Both the position numbers and the translations under genes were made by a program. The notes beneath the pieces are model-generated. The model was not told where the DNA came from. It worked only from the letters and a program-made list of their open reading frames with translations, and searched no databases. A stretch of 64,000 nt of DNA, from contig CP076021.1 of assembly GCA_018622495.1 (NCBI GenBank), forward strand, positions 744,001 to 808,000, written 5' to 3'. Origin of the DNA: Mycoplasmatota bacterium. GTDB lineage: Bacteria > Bacillota_I > Bacilli_A > Acholeplasmatales > Acholeplasmataceae. Shown here in pieces: positions 35,547-45,131 of this stretch (positions within the stretch are counted from its first letter, which is position 1; each line of letters opens with the position of its first letter).

Positions 35547-38540
35547 TTGCGTTTATCTGACATTTTGAATTTAGAAAAAAAACCACATAGTTTATCTATT
35601 ATTAAAGATTTTCTAAGTCAATCTTTAAGTCATTTAGACTATCAAGCAGCATATCATTACTATTTTGACATCGCGATGAGTTTATCGCTTTTTGATCTTG
35701 TTTATGATGAAGGAAATACTGTCTTAAAAGAAATTCAAAATCAAAGTGAAACTCTATATTATGAAAAAATATTAAAACATCTTATTGATGCAAGTATTGC
35801 ACTTTCAAAATTTAATGATACTAAAAGATATATTGAATTAAGAAAAAATGCATTACCCATGATTAATCAGTACCAAGGTATATTAGATGATATTGCTTAT
35901 AAAAAAGCATTAAATGAACCTTATTTAGAAGATGTTTTAAAAGTTTTACAAGATTTAATTCCTGATCAAGTGAAGATATATTGTTTAGAAGAACTTGTAA
36001 AACTATATGAAAATGATCATCAATATGAGATGGCACTTAATCAAATATATGCATTATATCAATTTGATTTAATGGATGAATATATTTCTAAAGAGATTAA
36101 TTTATTGGTTGCACTTGAAAGATATGATGAAGCAAGATCTAAAGCACAACAATATTTAAAAACACATCCAGAAAATATGTATATAGTTTTAAACTTGATT
36201 CATATTTATTATCAACAAAAAGATTATTTTAAAGCATCTAATTTAGATGCTGAGTATGAAGAGATGTTTCCATTACAAGATGATCAATACCAAATGGAAG
36301 CTTATCAATTGTTTATTGATTTATATAAAGCTATGGATAATAAGTTGTCTTTAGATTTATATCAAAAAAAACTTAAGAAATTAAAAAAATCTTCAACTAA
36401 AAAAATAACACAAGCATCGATTGAAAAAGAAAAAGATAATATTGTTATTATTGAAAAACATGAAGAAAAACAGTTAGTTTCTAAAAATTTATTAAAGCAT
36501 TTGGAAATCAGTACTGATCTCATTGAATATGCACATCTTATTGATGAAAAATTACCTTTAAGAGAATATTTAAGAATATTTTTTATGCATTTTGAAAAAT
36601 ATATAGAAACAAAAGAAATGATGATTTATACAGATCAAATGACACCTAATTTTTTCTATTACAAAAAAGAAAGATTATATGATAAGGTATTGACGCCATT
36701 AATGATAGATGACACATTTATTGCTCATGTGATGCATACAGGAGAAGAAATATATGAGTTAACAAAAACATTTAAATGGCAAAAGAATGTTATTTCACAA
36801 AAAGATTTTGATGAAGATGTATCTTTTGTATATGCATTTCCTTTAGGTGACATGGGTGTATTTGCTGTATATTTTAATGAAGTGATTCATGATCCAGCTA
36901 TACATTATGATTTATTAAAGTTGGTGTCTAGCATATTATTTGCACATCTATTAGATGAACAAAAAATGCTTCATTTAAAAAATGAAAATCATATGCATAA
37001 ACAAATACTAAATGCACCTATTATTGCATATCGATTACATAGTGATCAAGGGTCTACATATAACGATTTAGCAATGAAAATGTTTGATATTGATAAACAT
37101 CATCATATGGAACTGTTTTTAAGAGATGTAAGTTATGAATATGTACATCTTTACCAACAAGCTATATCAGCTTGTTTAAGACAAGCAGGCACAATGAAAC
37201 ATTTAAATTATGTTTATCAAAATAAGCATATTGAAGAAAAAATGTATAGTTTTAAAGAAGGAGATGAAACTTACGTTATGAGTTTCTTTTACGATCAAAG
37301 TATAGAAGTTGATAAAGCAAAACAACTTATTGAACAAGCAACTGTTGATCAAAGTTCTGGACTATATAACCGCAATGCACTAGATCATGCAATGGATGAA
37401 CTGAAAGAAGATAAGGTTAGTTTTTGTTTAGTTGAACTAGATGACCATATGAAACATATCTATGGTAGCGAGCAAATGCAAAAGTTTTTTAAAGAATTTG
37501 CTCAAGTATCTAAGAAGTTTTTTAAGGATGCACAAATATATCGATTTGATTTTAATCAAATATTAATTGCATTACCTTTAAACGATATAAGAACTGTGAC
37601 TAAATTACTTAGAGATTATGTTAAGCATTTAGAAAGTTATCAAGTACAAACGCTAGCGTATGAAAAATTTAATACAAGTATTGGTGTACTTAGATATCCT
37701 GTGGTAACTGTTGAAAAACAAAAAGATAAATTATATAGATTTTTCCATATTGCATTAGAAAAATCTAAGAGAAATAAAGAAGATGCAATATATTACTTTG
37801 TATATCGCGATTATGAAGAAGAACTATTTGAACAACAAGTCATCGATTATTTAAATATCGCTATAGAAACAAGAAATATCGGATTAGTTTTTAATCAAGT
37901 CATTGATATGCGTAAAAATATTGTTTGGCAATATGAAAGTGAATTAGTCATTACAGAACTTACGATTGATGCGAAGTATTTATTAGCAATCGCTGAAAAG
38001 CGTAATCGATTAGTTGATATTGAACATTTCCATATTGAAAAAGTGTGTGAGTTTCTTGTTGAACTAGAAAAACAAACAGAAAGACTTATTAAAATAACGA
38101 TACCAATTTCTAAACAAACTTTTTTAGATCCTAAATTTAACAGTTACTTACTGCAAACTTTAAAATCATATGGTATCCCATATGAATTTATCCGTATTAA
38201 AGTGATGATGGATGTTCATTCTAAACATTACATGACACATATCCAAGAACTTATTGATCAAGGTATTGCACTTGATACAACAAGTATAGATATGGCGATT
38301 AATTATCCTTTTAATGCACTTCATTTAGATATTCAAAAAGATAGTTTGAAATTTAGTGAATACTTAAAACGCATGAAAGAAATGCTTGATGAATTTCAAA
38401 TGGCTTTAATTGTTCGTGGTGTTAAAGTAAAAGAACAAAAAGAAATGTTACAACGTCTTGGTATTAATTATCTAGAAGGTTCGTTATATAAAGAATTACC
38501 AGCACCAGTTTTACTAAGAAAGATTAAGGATACATTATGA
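35547..38540 (+). CDS. TPR protein with degenerate GGDEF and EAL domains
   Basis: 997 residues. About 1-290 form TPR-like helical pairs (DEYISKEINLLVALERYDEA; ENMYIVLNLIHIYYQQKDYF). About 320-590 are mixed and may be GAF/PAS-like. About 600-760 follow the GGDEF fold, beginning SSGLYNRNALDHAMDELK, but the signature is RFDFN in place of GGDEF (about 665-669). About 770-997 follow the EAL fold (IGLVFNQVIDMRKNIVWQYE ... LGINYLEGSLYKELPAP), with SEL in place of EAL near 795 and the usual metal residues not evident. Cyclic di-GMP turnover is therefore unlikely; binding or scaffolding is possible. TTG at 35547 is chosen for GGGGTG six bases before. It overlaps the next gene (ATGA). Confidence 0.75.
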   Translation: MRLSDILNLEKKPHSLSIIKDFLSQSLSHLDYQAAYHYYFDIAMSLSLFDLVYDEGNTVLKEIQNQSETLYYEKILKHLIDASIALSKFNDTKRYIELRKNALPMINQYQGILDDIAYKKALNEPYLEDVLKVLQDLIPDQVKIYCLEELVKLYENDHQYEMALNQIYALYQFDLMDEYISKEINLLVALERYDEARSKAQQYLKTHPENMYIVLNLIHIYYQQKDYFKASNLDAEYEEMFPLQDDQYQMEAYQLFIDLYKAMDNKLSLDLYQKKLKKLKKSSTKKITQASIEKEKDNIVIIEKHEEKQLVSKNLLKHLEISTDLIEYAHLIDEKLPLREYLRIFFMHFEKYIETKEMMIYTDQMTPNFFYYKKERLYDKVLTPLMIDDTFIAHVMHTGEEIYELTKTFKWQKNVISQKDFDEDVSFVYAFPLGDMGVFAVYFNEVIHDPAIHYDLLKLVSSILFAHLLDEQKMLHLKNENHMHKQILNAPIIAYRLHSDQGSTYNDLAMKMFDIDKHHHMELFLRDVSYEYVHLYQQAISACLRQAGTMKHLNYVYQNKHIEEKMYSFKEGDETYVMSFFYDQSIEVDKAKQLIEQATVDQSSGLYNRNALDHAMDELKEDKVSFCLVELDDHMKHIYGSEQMQKFFKEFAQVSKKFFKDAQIYRFDFNQILIALPLNDIRTVTKLLRDYVKHLESYQVQTLAYEKFNTSIGVLRYPVVTVEKQKDKLYRFFHIALEKSKRNKEDAIYYFVYRDYEEELFEQQVIDYLNIAIETRNIGLVFNQVIDMRKNIVWQYESELVITELTIDAKYLLAIAEKRNRLVDIEHFHIEKVCEFLVELEKQTERLIKITIPISKQTFLDPKFNSYLLQTLKSYGIPYEFIRIKVMMDVHSKHYMTHIQELIDQGIALDTTSIDMAINYPFNALHLDIQKDSLKFSEYLKRMKEMLDEFQMALIVRGVKVKEQKEMLQRLGINYLEGSLYKELPAPVLLRKIKDTL

Positions 38541-39613
38541 GTCTAGAAAAGTTAAAACCCTATATTTTAGCACTTGATAAAGATGAACAAAACAGTTATG
38601 GTTATCGCGCAAAAGCGGCTTATGAAATGCTGGGTAATATTGATGTGATGATTGATGCCTATCTTAAAGATGAAGTCTATCATAAAGGTGAAACCCTACT
38701 TGATGTATTTGGCTTATTGCAGGGGTTTTTCGTCGGTATAGATGGTTTATATGATCTTGCGATAGGACTTACACATTATAAGTATCATATCAATATAAAT
38801 CAAAACAAAATACTACATCAACTTAAATATATTAGAAATGATATTGTAGGTCATCCAACAAATAGAACATATCAACAAGGCTCTATTGGATTCTCAATGT
38901 TAATCCCTAATAGTCTTACAAGGGATACAATGAGCTATGAAACTTATATCTATCGTAAAAATAAATTAGATATTAGAAAAGAAGTCGTTGTTTTTAAAGA
39001 TATGATTCATGCATATCAAACAGAAAAAGAACAACTCGTAAACGATATCTTTGAGTTTGTTAGACAAACGCCAATAAACGGTCAGTTATTAAATGATTTA
39101 TTAGATCTATACGATACGTTAAATCTTGACTTAGTAGATAAGATTAAAATATATTTTATGGATAAATATGGGCTTAATGAAAAATCTAAGCATCGTTTTT
39201 TGTGGAGACTTTCACTACTTAAAACACTTATTTTATGGCATGATCATGATGAAGAAATCAATGGCTTTATTACATATATGAGTAAACTACAAGTTGAAAA
39301 ATTATATGATATTATTTGTGACATGCAAGAAGTCAGTGGTAAAAAGATGTATACAAGTATTCCACATATACTTAGTGATTTTTATAAATTTATGAGAAAA
39401 AAACAAGATGAAGCGCTTGTTTTATTAGATAATATACATGATTATGATCATCCCATGCACGCACTTGATTTTGAAAAACTTTTAGGATTAAATCCAAAAG
39501 GTGGAGCTTATAAGATATTAGAGTTCTTAAAAGCACAAAATGATGAAGAAAAGGTGTATTTAATAGGATCAACGTTAAAAAATTATAGACCCAAAAACAA
39601 TTCAAAAAAATAA
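38537..39613 (+). CDS. Unknown helical protein with HEPN-like Rx5H motif
   Basis: 358 residues, no family assigned. Two helices (LLDVFGLLQGFFVGIDGLYDLAIGL and KILHQLKYIRNDIVGHP) end in R100-N-D-I-V-G-H106, matching the RN...H spacing of HEPN nucleases and their inactive relatives. The remaining 250 residues are helical without clear motifs. No partner nucleotidyltransferase is next to it; instead its start overlaps the stop of the degenerate GGDEF-EAL protein, so the two are surely co-made. Confidence 0.6.
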   Translation: MSLEKLKPYILALDKDEQNSYGYRAKAAYEMLGNIDVMIDAYLKDEVYHKGETLLDVFGLLQGFFVGIDGLYDLAIGLTHYKYHININQNKILHQLKYIRNDIVGHPTNRTYQQGSIGFSMLIPNSLTRDTMSYETYIYRKNKLDIRKEVVVFKDMIHAYQTEKEQLVNDIFEFVRQTPINGQLLNDLLDLYDTLNLDLVDKIKIYFMDKYGLNEKSKHRFLWRLSLLKTLILWHDHDEEINGFITYMSKLQVEKLYDIICDMQEVSGKKMYTSIPHILSDFYKFMRKKQDEALVLLDNIHDYDHPMHALDFEKLLGLNPKGGAYKILEFLKAQNDEEKVYLIGSTLKNYRPKNNSKK

Positions 39614-39647
39614 ATAATGTGATATAATAATTTGTGAGGTGTTTAAT

Positions 39648-39845
39648 ATGGCTTGGAGCAATGAAACTTACCTAATTGGTGAAAAAGTAAAAATTGATGG
39701 TGAAAAAGGATTTGGTGTGATTACACGTATTGATAAACTACGCGGACTTATCTATGTTTTATACAAAAGAGGTCGTGAAGAAGCATATCCATATCCGTAA
39801 GCAATCGATCAAAAAGTACTTAAAGTAGAAGTACACCAAAAGTAA
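39648..39845 (+). pseudogene. Small KOW-like protein interrupted by in-frame TAA
   Basis: ATG after GAGGTG opens a frame of 50 residues (MAWSNETYLIGEKVKIDGEK, then GFGVITRIDKLRGLIYVLYK and RGREEAYPYP), closed by TAA at 39798. The same frame continues AIDQKVLKVEVHQK to a second TAA at 39845, right at a terminator. VKIDGEKGFGVITRID-type sequence resembles small KOW/SH3-like barrels. Position of the terminator and the clean continuation suggest the original gene was 65 codons. Function unknown. The 50-residue product lacks what looks like the last strand. Confidence 0.55.
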
Positions 39846-39868
39846 ACATTTTATGTTTGCTTTTTTTG
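39842..39868 (+). terminator. Terminator after the small KOW-like gene
   Basis: AGTAAACAT TTT ATGTTTGCT hairpin followed by seven T, starting inside the second stop codon of the gene at 39648. Confidence 0.75.
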
Positions 39869-39871
39869 TAA

Positions 39872-40243
39872 ATGATGATGCATAAATTTAAGAATTTCTG
39901 GGTTAAGTTTTTTAAAGTTGTTTGGGCTGTTATAAAATCAATGAACACTTTTAGAGGATATTTAGCACTTTTTATCGCATATCTTATTTATCATGGATGG
40001 GCTGTCTTTTTTGTTGCATTTGGTAGCATTGTAGGTAATGCTTGGATGATTGGTATCGGGACTGCTGTGATTCTTTTTTGGTTTGGTCCAGGTACACCGG
40101 TGATTCCTTTAATTATAGTGACTGCATTATTTATAAAAAAATATATTTTATTTGATAGAAAACATCATGTAAATATTAGAGAAGAATGGAAAAAACTAAA
40201 TGATGTAAAAGTTTTTCAAAATGAAAAGCATAAAAGCCTTTAA
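39872..40243 (+). CDS. Small membrane protein, unknown function
   Basis: About 123 residues with two to three hydrophobic helices (RGYLALFIAYLIYHGWAVFFVAFG; AWMIGIGTAVILFWFGPGTPVIPLIIVTALFI) between basic ends. No clear ribosome-binding site precedes the start, and the first ATGs sit right after the upstream terminator, so the exact start (39872 or 39878) and expression level are unsure. The pattern FWFGPGTPVIPL is distinctive, but I do not recognise a family. Confidence 0.55.
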   Translation: MMMHKFKNFWVKFFKVVWAVIKSMNTFRGYLALFIAYLIYHGWAVFFVAFGSIVGNAWMIGIGTAVILFWFGPGTPVIPLIIVTALFIKKYILFDRKHHVNIREEWKKLNDVKVFQNEKHKSL

Positions 40244-40256
40244 GGCTTTTTTTTAT
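40229..40256 (+). terminator. Terminator overlapping the stop codon of the membrane protein
   Basis: AAAAGCCTT TAAGGCTTTT followed by T; the TAA of the gene at 39872 lies in the loop/stem. Confidence 0.75.
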
Positions 40257-40333
40257 TGAAATTATACTAAAATTTATGTTTTATTTGTGGTAGAATTAAT
40301 ATACACGAGACATTTTTTTATAAGGAGACCAAA

Positions 40334-41332
40334 ATGCTTTTTGATTCTTTTTTAGTGAAAAACTTAAAACTTGATAATAGAACAGTGATGGCACCTATGT
40401 GCATGTATGAAAGTGATGAAAATGGATTAGTTAATGATTTTCATGTTATTCATTATGCTACACGAGCAATTGGTGGTGTTGGACTTATTATTCAAGAAGC
40501 AACTGCTATAGATCCTGATGGTAGAATTAGTGTTAATGATTTAGGTATTTGGAATGATGATCATATCGATGGATTAAAAATGATTGTTGATACAGTGCAC
40601 AGATATCATTGCCCTATTGGTATTCAAATTAATCATGCTGGTAGAAAAGCAAGAGTGGAACATAAGATTGCGCCAAGTGCAATCGCATTTAATGATGAGA
40701 AAGATTTACCAGTAGCAATGACTGAAGATATGATTGAACGTATGGTCTATCAGTTTAGAGAAGCAGCGGGAAGAGCGCATGAAGCTGGTTATGATTTATT
40801 AGAATTACACGCAGCACATGGCTATTTATTATTTCAATTTTTATCACCTCTTTCAAATAAAAGAGATGATCAATATAAAGATGGTGTCATTGTCCTAAAG
40901 AAAGTCATTAAGGCTGTTAGAGATGTATGGCCTCAGGATAAAGCATTAGCAATTAGAGTTTCAGCGTATGAATATGTTGAAGGTGGGATTACACCAGAGA
41001 TGATTGCAAAAGTATTAAATGAAGTTAAAGATTTAGGCATAGATTTAGTTGATGTGAGTTCTGGTGGTAATGTTATAGCAAACATAAAAGCTTATCCAGG
41101 ATATCAATTAGAATTTGCTAAAACAATAAAAAAAATGACTGGATTACCAGTCATTGGTGGTGGAATGATTGAAGATCTTAGACAAGCTGAGCAAGCGATT
41201 AAGGATAAGTCATGTGATTTAGTTTTTTATGGAAGATTACTACTTAGAAATCCTTATTATGTTATTAATCATGCAAAAGATTTAAATGTCGAAATCAATT
41301 ATCCGAAACCTTACAAAAGAGGTCAAAAATGA
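40334..41332 (+). CDS. NADH:flavin oxidoreductase, Old Yellow Enzyme family (NamA/YqjM-like)
   Basis: 332 residues of an FMN TIM barrel: NRTVMAPMCMYESDENG at the start (the cysteine that tunes the flavin in YqjM-type enzymes), QINHAGRKARVE, ELHAAHGYLLFQFLSPLSNKRDD and VIGGGMIEDLRQAEQA. It reduces activated C=C bonds with NAD(P)H; the physiological substrate is unknown, possibly stress electrophiles. Start after AAGGAGACC. It overlaps queH (ATGA). Confidence 0.9.
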   Translation: MLFDSFLVKNLKLDNRTVMAPMCMYESDENGLVNDFHVIHYATRAIGGVGLIIQEATAIDPDGRISVNDLGIWNDDHIDGLKMIVDTVHRYHCPIGIQINHAGRKARVEHKIAPSAIAFNDEKDLPVAMTEDMIERMVYQFREAAGRAHEAGYDLLELHAAHGYLLFQFLSPLSNKRDDQYKDGVIVLKKVIKAVRDVWPQDKALAIRVSAYEYVEGGITPEMIAKVLNEVKDLGIDLVDVSSGGNVIANIKAYPGYQLEFAKTIKKMTGLPVIGGGMIEDLRQAEQAIKDKSCDLVFYGRLLLRNPYYVINHAKDLNVEINYPKPYKRGQK

Positions 41333-41862
41333 AAGTATTAATGCATATGTGCTGTGCTCCTTGTGCAGTGTATCCAGTAGAAACATTACAAGAAAGAGAT
41401 ATTGATGTTGATGGATTGTATTACAATCCTAACATCCATCCAATTGAAGAATTTCAGAAACGAGAAGAAAACGTAGAAAAACTTGCAAATGACAAAGGAT
41501 TAACAGTTTATTATTATCCTGATTTTGAAGAAGATTTATGGCGAGCACTTGCAGAAGGAGATAAATCTAGATGTAACATGTGTTATACAAAAAGAATTAA
41601 AAAACTTTTTGATGTTGCAAAAGAAAAAGGATATGAAGCAGTAACAACAAGTTTACTTGTAAGTCCTTATCAAGATCATGAAATGATTAAGAAAATTGCT
41701 GAATCTTATAGTAAAAAGACTGGGATAAAGTTTTTATATGAAGATTTTAGAGTAGGTTATAGAGAAGGGCAAAAGAAAGCAAAACAATATGGATTATATT
41801 GTCAAAGATATTGTGGGTGTATTTTGAGTTTGAAGGAAAGAATTAAAGAAATAACATTATAG
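41329..41862 (+). CDS. queH: Epoxyqueuosine reductase QueH
   Basis: 177 residues, full length for QueH (formerly DUF208). Cysteine motifs MCCAPCAVYP, SRCNMCYTKR and YCQRYCGCILS bind the iron-sulfur cluster and extra iron. It catalyses the last step of queuosine formation at tRNA position 34, replacing QueG. No other queuosine gene is in the window, so upstream steps or salvage must lie elsewhere. The accessory defence cluster begins only 9 bases after its stop. Confidence 0.92.
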   Translation: MKVLMHMCCAPCAVYPVETLQERDIDVDGLYYNPNIHPIEEFQKREENVEKLANDKGLTVYYYPDFEEDLWRALAEGDKSRCNMCYTKRIKKLFDVAKEKGYEAVTTSLLVSPYQDHEMIKKIAESYSKKTGIKFLYEDFRVGYREGQKKAKQYGLYCQRYCGCILSLKERIKEITL

Positions 41863-41871
41863 GAGGGGAAA

Positions 41872-42378
41872 ATGGCATCAAAAATAACTACAAGAATTAT
41901 TGTGGACGTCAAAAATGGTGATGTATTTGATGAAAATAGATTAACCAAAATAAATGGTGAAAGAAGAAAGAGTAATACAGGCACATATTTTTTATGTAGT
42001 TCTAAAGACTATTCGGAGTATTTACCTTTTTTTAGTATATGTGATAATTATAAATTTGAAATAGATAAAATATCCGAGTATAGAATAGTCTTTAAAGCGA
42101 AATTCTATAAAGATAAAGATAATTATTTAGATAAAATGAATAATTTTGATAAATATTGTGATATTCTTGTCAACACTGATTACAATAGTACAAATATTAA
42201 TTTACGACAAAATGATACAAGATATTTTCTAAGATTCACAAATAATAAAGAGGAGTTAGTGGATGCTTTTCGTCACATACTGTATGGTGATTTGTCATCT
42301 ATTGTTTTAGAGTTTGATGGTAATATTTGTAGTATATATCCAGTTGTCAAATATGAAGAAAAACTATTTTTTGATTGA
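41872..42378 (+). CDS. First gene of the defence cluster, unknown function
   Basis: 168 residues, not recognised. Starts at ATG after AGGAGGGG, 9 bases from queH. It is rich in lysine, aspartate and tyrosine with alternating strands (TTRIIVDVKNGDVFDEN; EYRIVFKAKFYKDKDN; RYFLRFTNNKEELVDAF) and ends in a strand-rich block (SSIVLEFDGNICSIYPVVKY). No membrane helix, helix-turn-helix or nuclease motif is evident. Being first in the operon it could be a specificity, adaptor or control protein; that is a guess. Confidence 0.65.
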   Translation: MASKITTRIIVDVKNGDVFDENRLTKINGERRKSNTGTYFLCSSKDYSEYLPFFSICDNYKFEIDKISEYRIVFKAKFYKDKDNYLDKMNNFDKYCDILVNTDYNSTNINLRQNDTRYFLRFTNNKEELVDAFRHILYGDLSSIVLEFDGNICSIYPVVKYEEKLFFD

Positions 42379-42389
42379 GAGGGGAAAAA

Positions 42390-45131
42390 ATGGGACTTGA
42401 AATACAAAGTAAAGAAAACAATAAATACATAGTTTGGATAAAAAGTGCATTAGAAAATGGTATAAGTTGGGAAAAAATAAAGTTTGGGAATAATGATAAC
42501 ATTGAAGATTTAGTGATGTTTCTAGAGGAACAAAAAAATAGAAATTTCTGGAAAATTGACACTGAAGGATGGTGTACATTAGTAGATAAATATAGAAATT
42601 TTGTAAAAACATGTAAAACAGTAATTATTTCACATCCCGATAATCCTAGTGATATTGTAATACCAGAGCATGGTATTTTTTCAGCTTACATGGATAAATT
42701 AAGAAAGAATAAATTTTCAGATCTTAGTTTAGGAAATATTGAAGCGTCAACTGTTGATATTTTATCAAGATTAAATGAAAAGACAAAGCAAGTTGATCCT
42801 GTAAGAGGATTAGTTATGGGTAATGTTCAATCTGGTAAGACTGCGAATATGGCTGCTCTCATGGCTCTTGCTGCGGATTATGGATATAATATGTTTATTG
42901 TGCTTTCAGGTACTATTGAAAATTTAAGAATACAAACAGAAGAAAGATTAATACGAGACTTGAATAATAGTACAACAAAAGTCCAATTCATTCTATTAAA
43001 GCATTTATCTGCAAAAAGATCTGAAGTTGATTTATCAAACTTATATCTTGAGGAAAATTCTAATAAAAGATATTTAAATGTTTGTTTAAAAAATTCAAGT
43101 AGACTTAGAGATTTATTGAATTGGTTAAACAAAGATCAAAGGGCAAAAAAACATCTAAAGATTTTAGTTATAGATGATGAAGCAGATCAAGCAGGGATCA
43201 ATACTGCAAATCTTGATAAGAAATTACAAACTAGAATAAATAATCTTGTTACTAAATTGGTTTTTGCAGGACACAATAAGCCAGGTGGTGTTATTGTGCC
43301 TTATAAAGCTATGAACTATATTGCATATACAGCAACACCATATGCAAATTTTTTAAATGAAGCAAATGATTCATCTTTGTATCCGAAAAATTTTATCGCT
43401 ACTTTAAATCTATCGAGTGAGTATTTTGGACCGCAACAAATATTTGGTTATGATGAAGGTGAATACGAAGGGTTATCAATAATTAACGAAATAGGAACTG
43501 ATGATCTTGAAATTATTAAACATTATTTAGAAATGCCTAAATCATTATCGGATGCTATAAGTTGGTTTTTATGTACAGTTGCTGTCTTTAGATATTATAA
43601 AATAAATAGTCCTGCTACAATGTTAATTCATACTAGTCACAAACAAAATGATCATAAAAATATGGCGGACTTAATTAAAAATTTCTTTAATATAATATCA
43701 AAAGATAAGAATTATATAAATAAAATAGAGCAAATATGGAATGATCAAACACAAAAATTTTCTATTGATAAATTTTATGAACAATATAGTGACTATGGGA
43801 TAGAAAAAGAATTCATAAATAAGTATCCTTACTTTCATGAATTAAAAGAAGAGATAGAAAGACTTATTAAAGGGAATTTAAATAATATTCTTTTAGCTGA
43901 AGATAAATCTTTTAAGTTCACTAAGAGTGTACATCTATGTGTCGATAACTGTGCAAATAATAAAAATGAAGATGATATTCACTTAAGACTTGCATATCCT
44001 AAAAAAAGTGATAATCTTAATTTTTCATCAGCATTTATTGTGATAGGCGGATCAACTTTATCAAGAGGATTGACACTTGAAGGACTTACGACAACTTACT
44101 TTGTTAGAAATTCTCAACAAGCTGATACTTTAATGCAAATGGGTAGATGGTTTGGGTATCGTAGAGGCTATGAATTGTTACCTAGATTATGGTTATCTAA
44201 TAAAACGACGAGTCAATTCGAATTTTTATCGCAGCTTGATTTTGATCTGAGAAATGAGCTAAGTAGCATGCAGATGAAAGGTAAAAAGCCGAGTGAGTAT
44301 GGACCAAGAATAAATAAACTTCCACAAATTTCGTTTCTTAAAGTGACTAGCAAAAAAAAGATGCAAAATTCAATCATTGTTGAAGGGGGTTTTAATGACT
44401 ATAAAGGACAAACTACAGCAATGTATAGAGATGATACAATAATAGAGAGCAACTTCAAAAAAACATATAATTTTATTAAAAACCTTGGAAAAAACAATCA
44501 GGATTTCAAGAATAGTTTTAATCATAATTCATATGTTTGGATTGATGTTCATTATAATAAAATATTTGATTTTCTGTTATCATTGGAATATCCAGCGATA
44601 AATTCAGTGCATTTAGATATGAAAGAAATTAGCAATTGGTACAAAAAAAGTTATAGTCATGATGAATTGGATCAATGGAATGTTGTTGTACCAGGATTGA
44701 ATGAAGCAGTTAACAAAGTAGATTTTGGAAATATAAAATTGAATTTAATTAATCGTACAATTTTTGAAGATAGTGATGAAAATATTATGAAATTTGGATC
44801 AATAACTGATCCTAAAGCTAAAAAAATGGATGTTGATGAAAGTAAAATTATAAATTTTAATTCAAAAGACAGTTATAAAATCCATAGATTAAAAGCAGGA
44901 TATGATAAAACCCCGGTATTAGTTATTTATGTCATTGATAAAAATAGTTCGGTGAAACATAGTTTTAAAAATTCTAGTAGAAAATCTAGAATTGATTTAA
45001 ATGTGAAACAACATATAATTGGTTATGATATATATATACCATACGGTGATGAAGCAAAACAAAAAATAGAAAGTAAAATTACAGTTAGACTTGATTTCGA
45101 CATTAATGGGGGAGATATAGATGAAATGTAA
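42390..45131 (+). CDS. Z1-domain SF2-type helicase/ATPase
   Basis: About 913 residues. Walker A MGNVQSGKTANMAAL lies near residue 145-158, Walker B LVIDDEADQAG near 258, a motif III-like YTATPYANFL follows, and the Z1 region has VIGGSTLSRGLTLEGL, VRNSQQADTLMQMGRWFGYR and RGYELLPRLWLS, which carries the motif VI arginines. Z1 ATPases occur almost only in predicted restriction systems beside MORC/MutL ATPases and are thought to translocate on DNA. ATG at 42390 follows GAGAGGGG; an in-frame TTG at 42375 overlaps the site. The end overlaps the GHKL gene by 11 bases. Confidence 0.85.
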   Translation: MGLEIQSKENNKYIVWIKSALENGISWEKIKFGNNDNIEDLVMFLEEQKNRNFWKIDTEGWCTLVDKYRNFVKTCKTVIISHPDNPSDIVIPEHGIFSAYMDKLRKNKFSDLSLGNIEASTVDILSRLNEKTKQVDPVRGLVMGNVQSGKTANMAALMALAADYGYNMFIVLSGTIENLRIQTEERLIRDLNNSTTKVQFILLKHLSAKRSEVDLSNLYLEENSNKRYLNVCLKNSSRLRDLLNWLNKDQRAKKHLKILVIDDEADQAGINTANLDKKLQTRINNLVTKLVFAGHNKPGGVIVPYKAMNYIAYTATPYANFLNEANDSSLYPKNFIATLNLSSEYFGPQQIFGYDEGEYEGLSIINEIGTDDLEIIKHYLEMPKSLSDAISWFLCTVAVFRYYKINSPATMLIHTSHKQNDHKNMADLIKNFFNIISKDKNYINKIEQIWNDQTQKFSIDKFYEQYSDYGIEKEFINKYPYFHELKEEIERLIKGNLNNILLAEDKSFKFTKSVHLCVDNCANNKNEDDIHLRLAYPKKSDNLNFSSAFIVIGGSTLSRGLTLEGLTTTYFVRNSQQADTLMQMGRWFGYRRGYELLPRLWLSNKTTSQFEFLSQLDFDLRNELSSMQMKGKKPSEYGPRINKLPQISFLKVTSKKKMQNSIIVEGGFNDYKGQTTAMYRDDTIIESNFKKTYNFIKNLGKNNQDFKNSFNHNSYVWIDVHYNKIFDFLLSLEYPAINSVHLDMKEISNWYKKSYSHDELDQWNVVVPGLNEAVNKVDFGNIKLNLINRTIFEDSDENIMKFGSITDPKAKKMDVDESKIINFNSKDSYKIHRLKAGYDKTPVLVIYVIDKNSSVKHSFKNSSRKSRIDLNVKQHIIGYDIYIPYGDEAKQKIESKITVRLDFDINGGDIDEM

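Noticed and set aside
36000-38540. Active diguanylate cyclase/phosphodiesterase
   Set aside because: The GGDEF and EAL signatures are both replaced, so catalytic activity is not supported.
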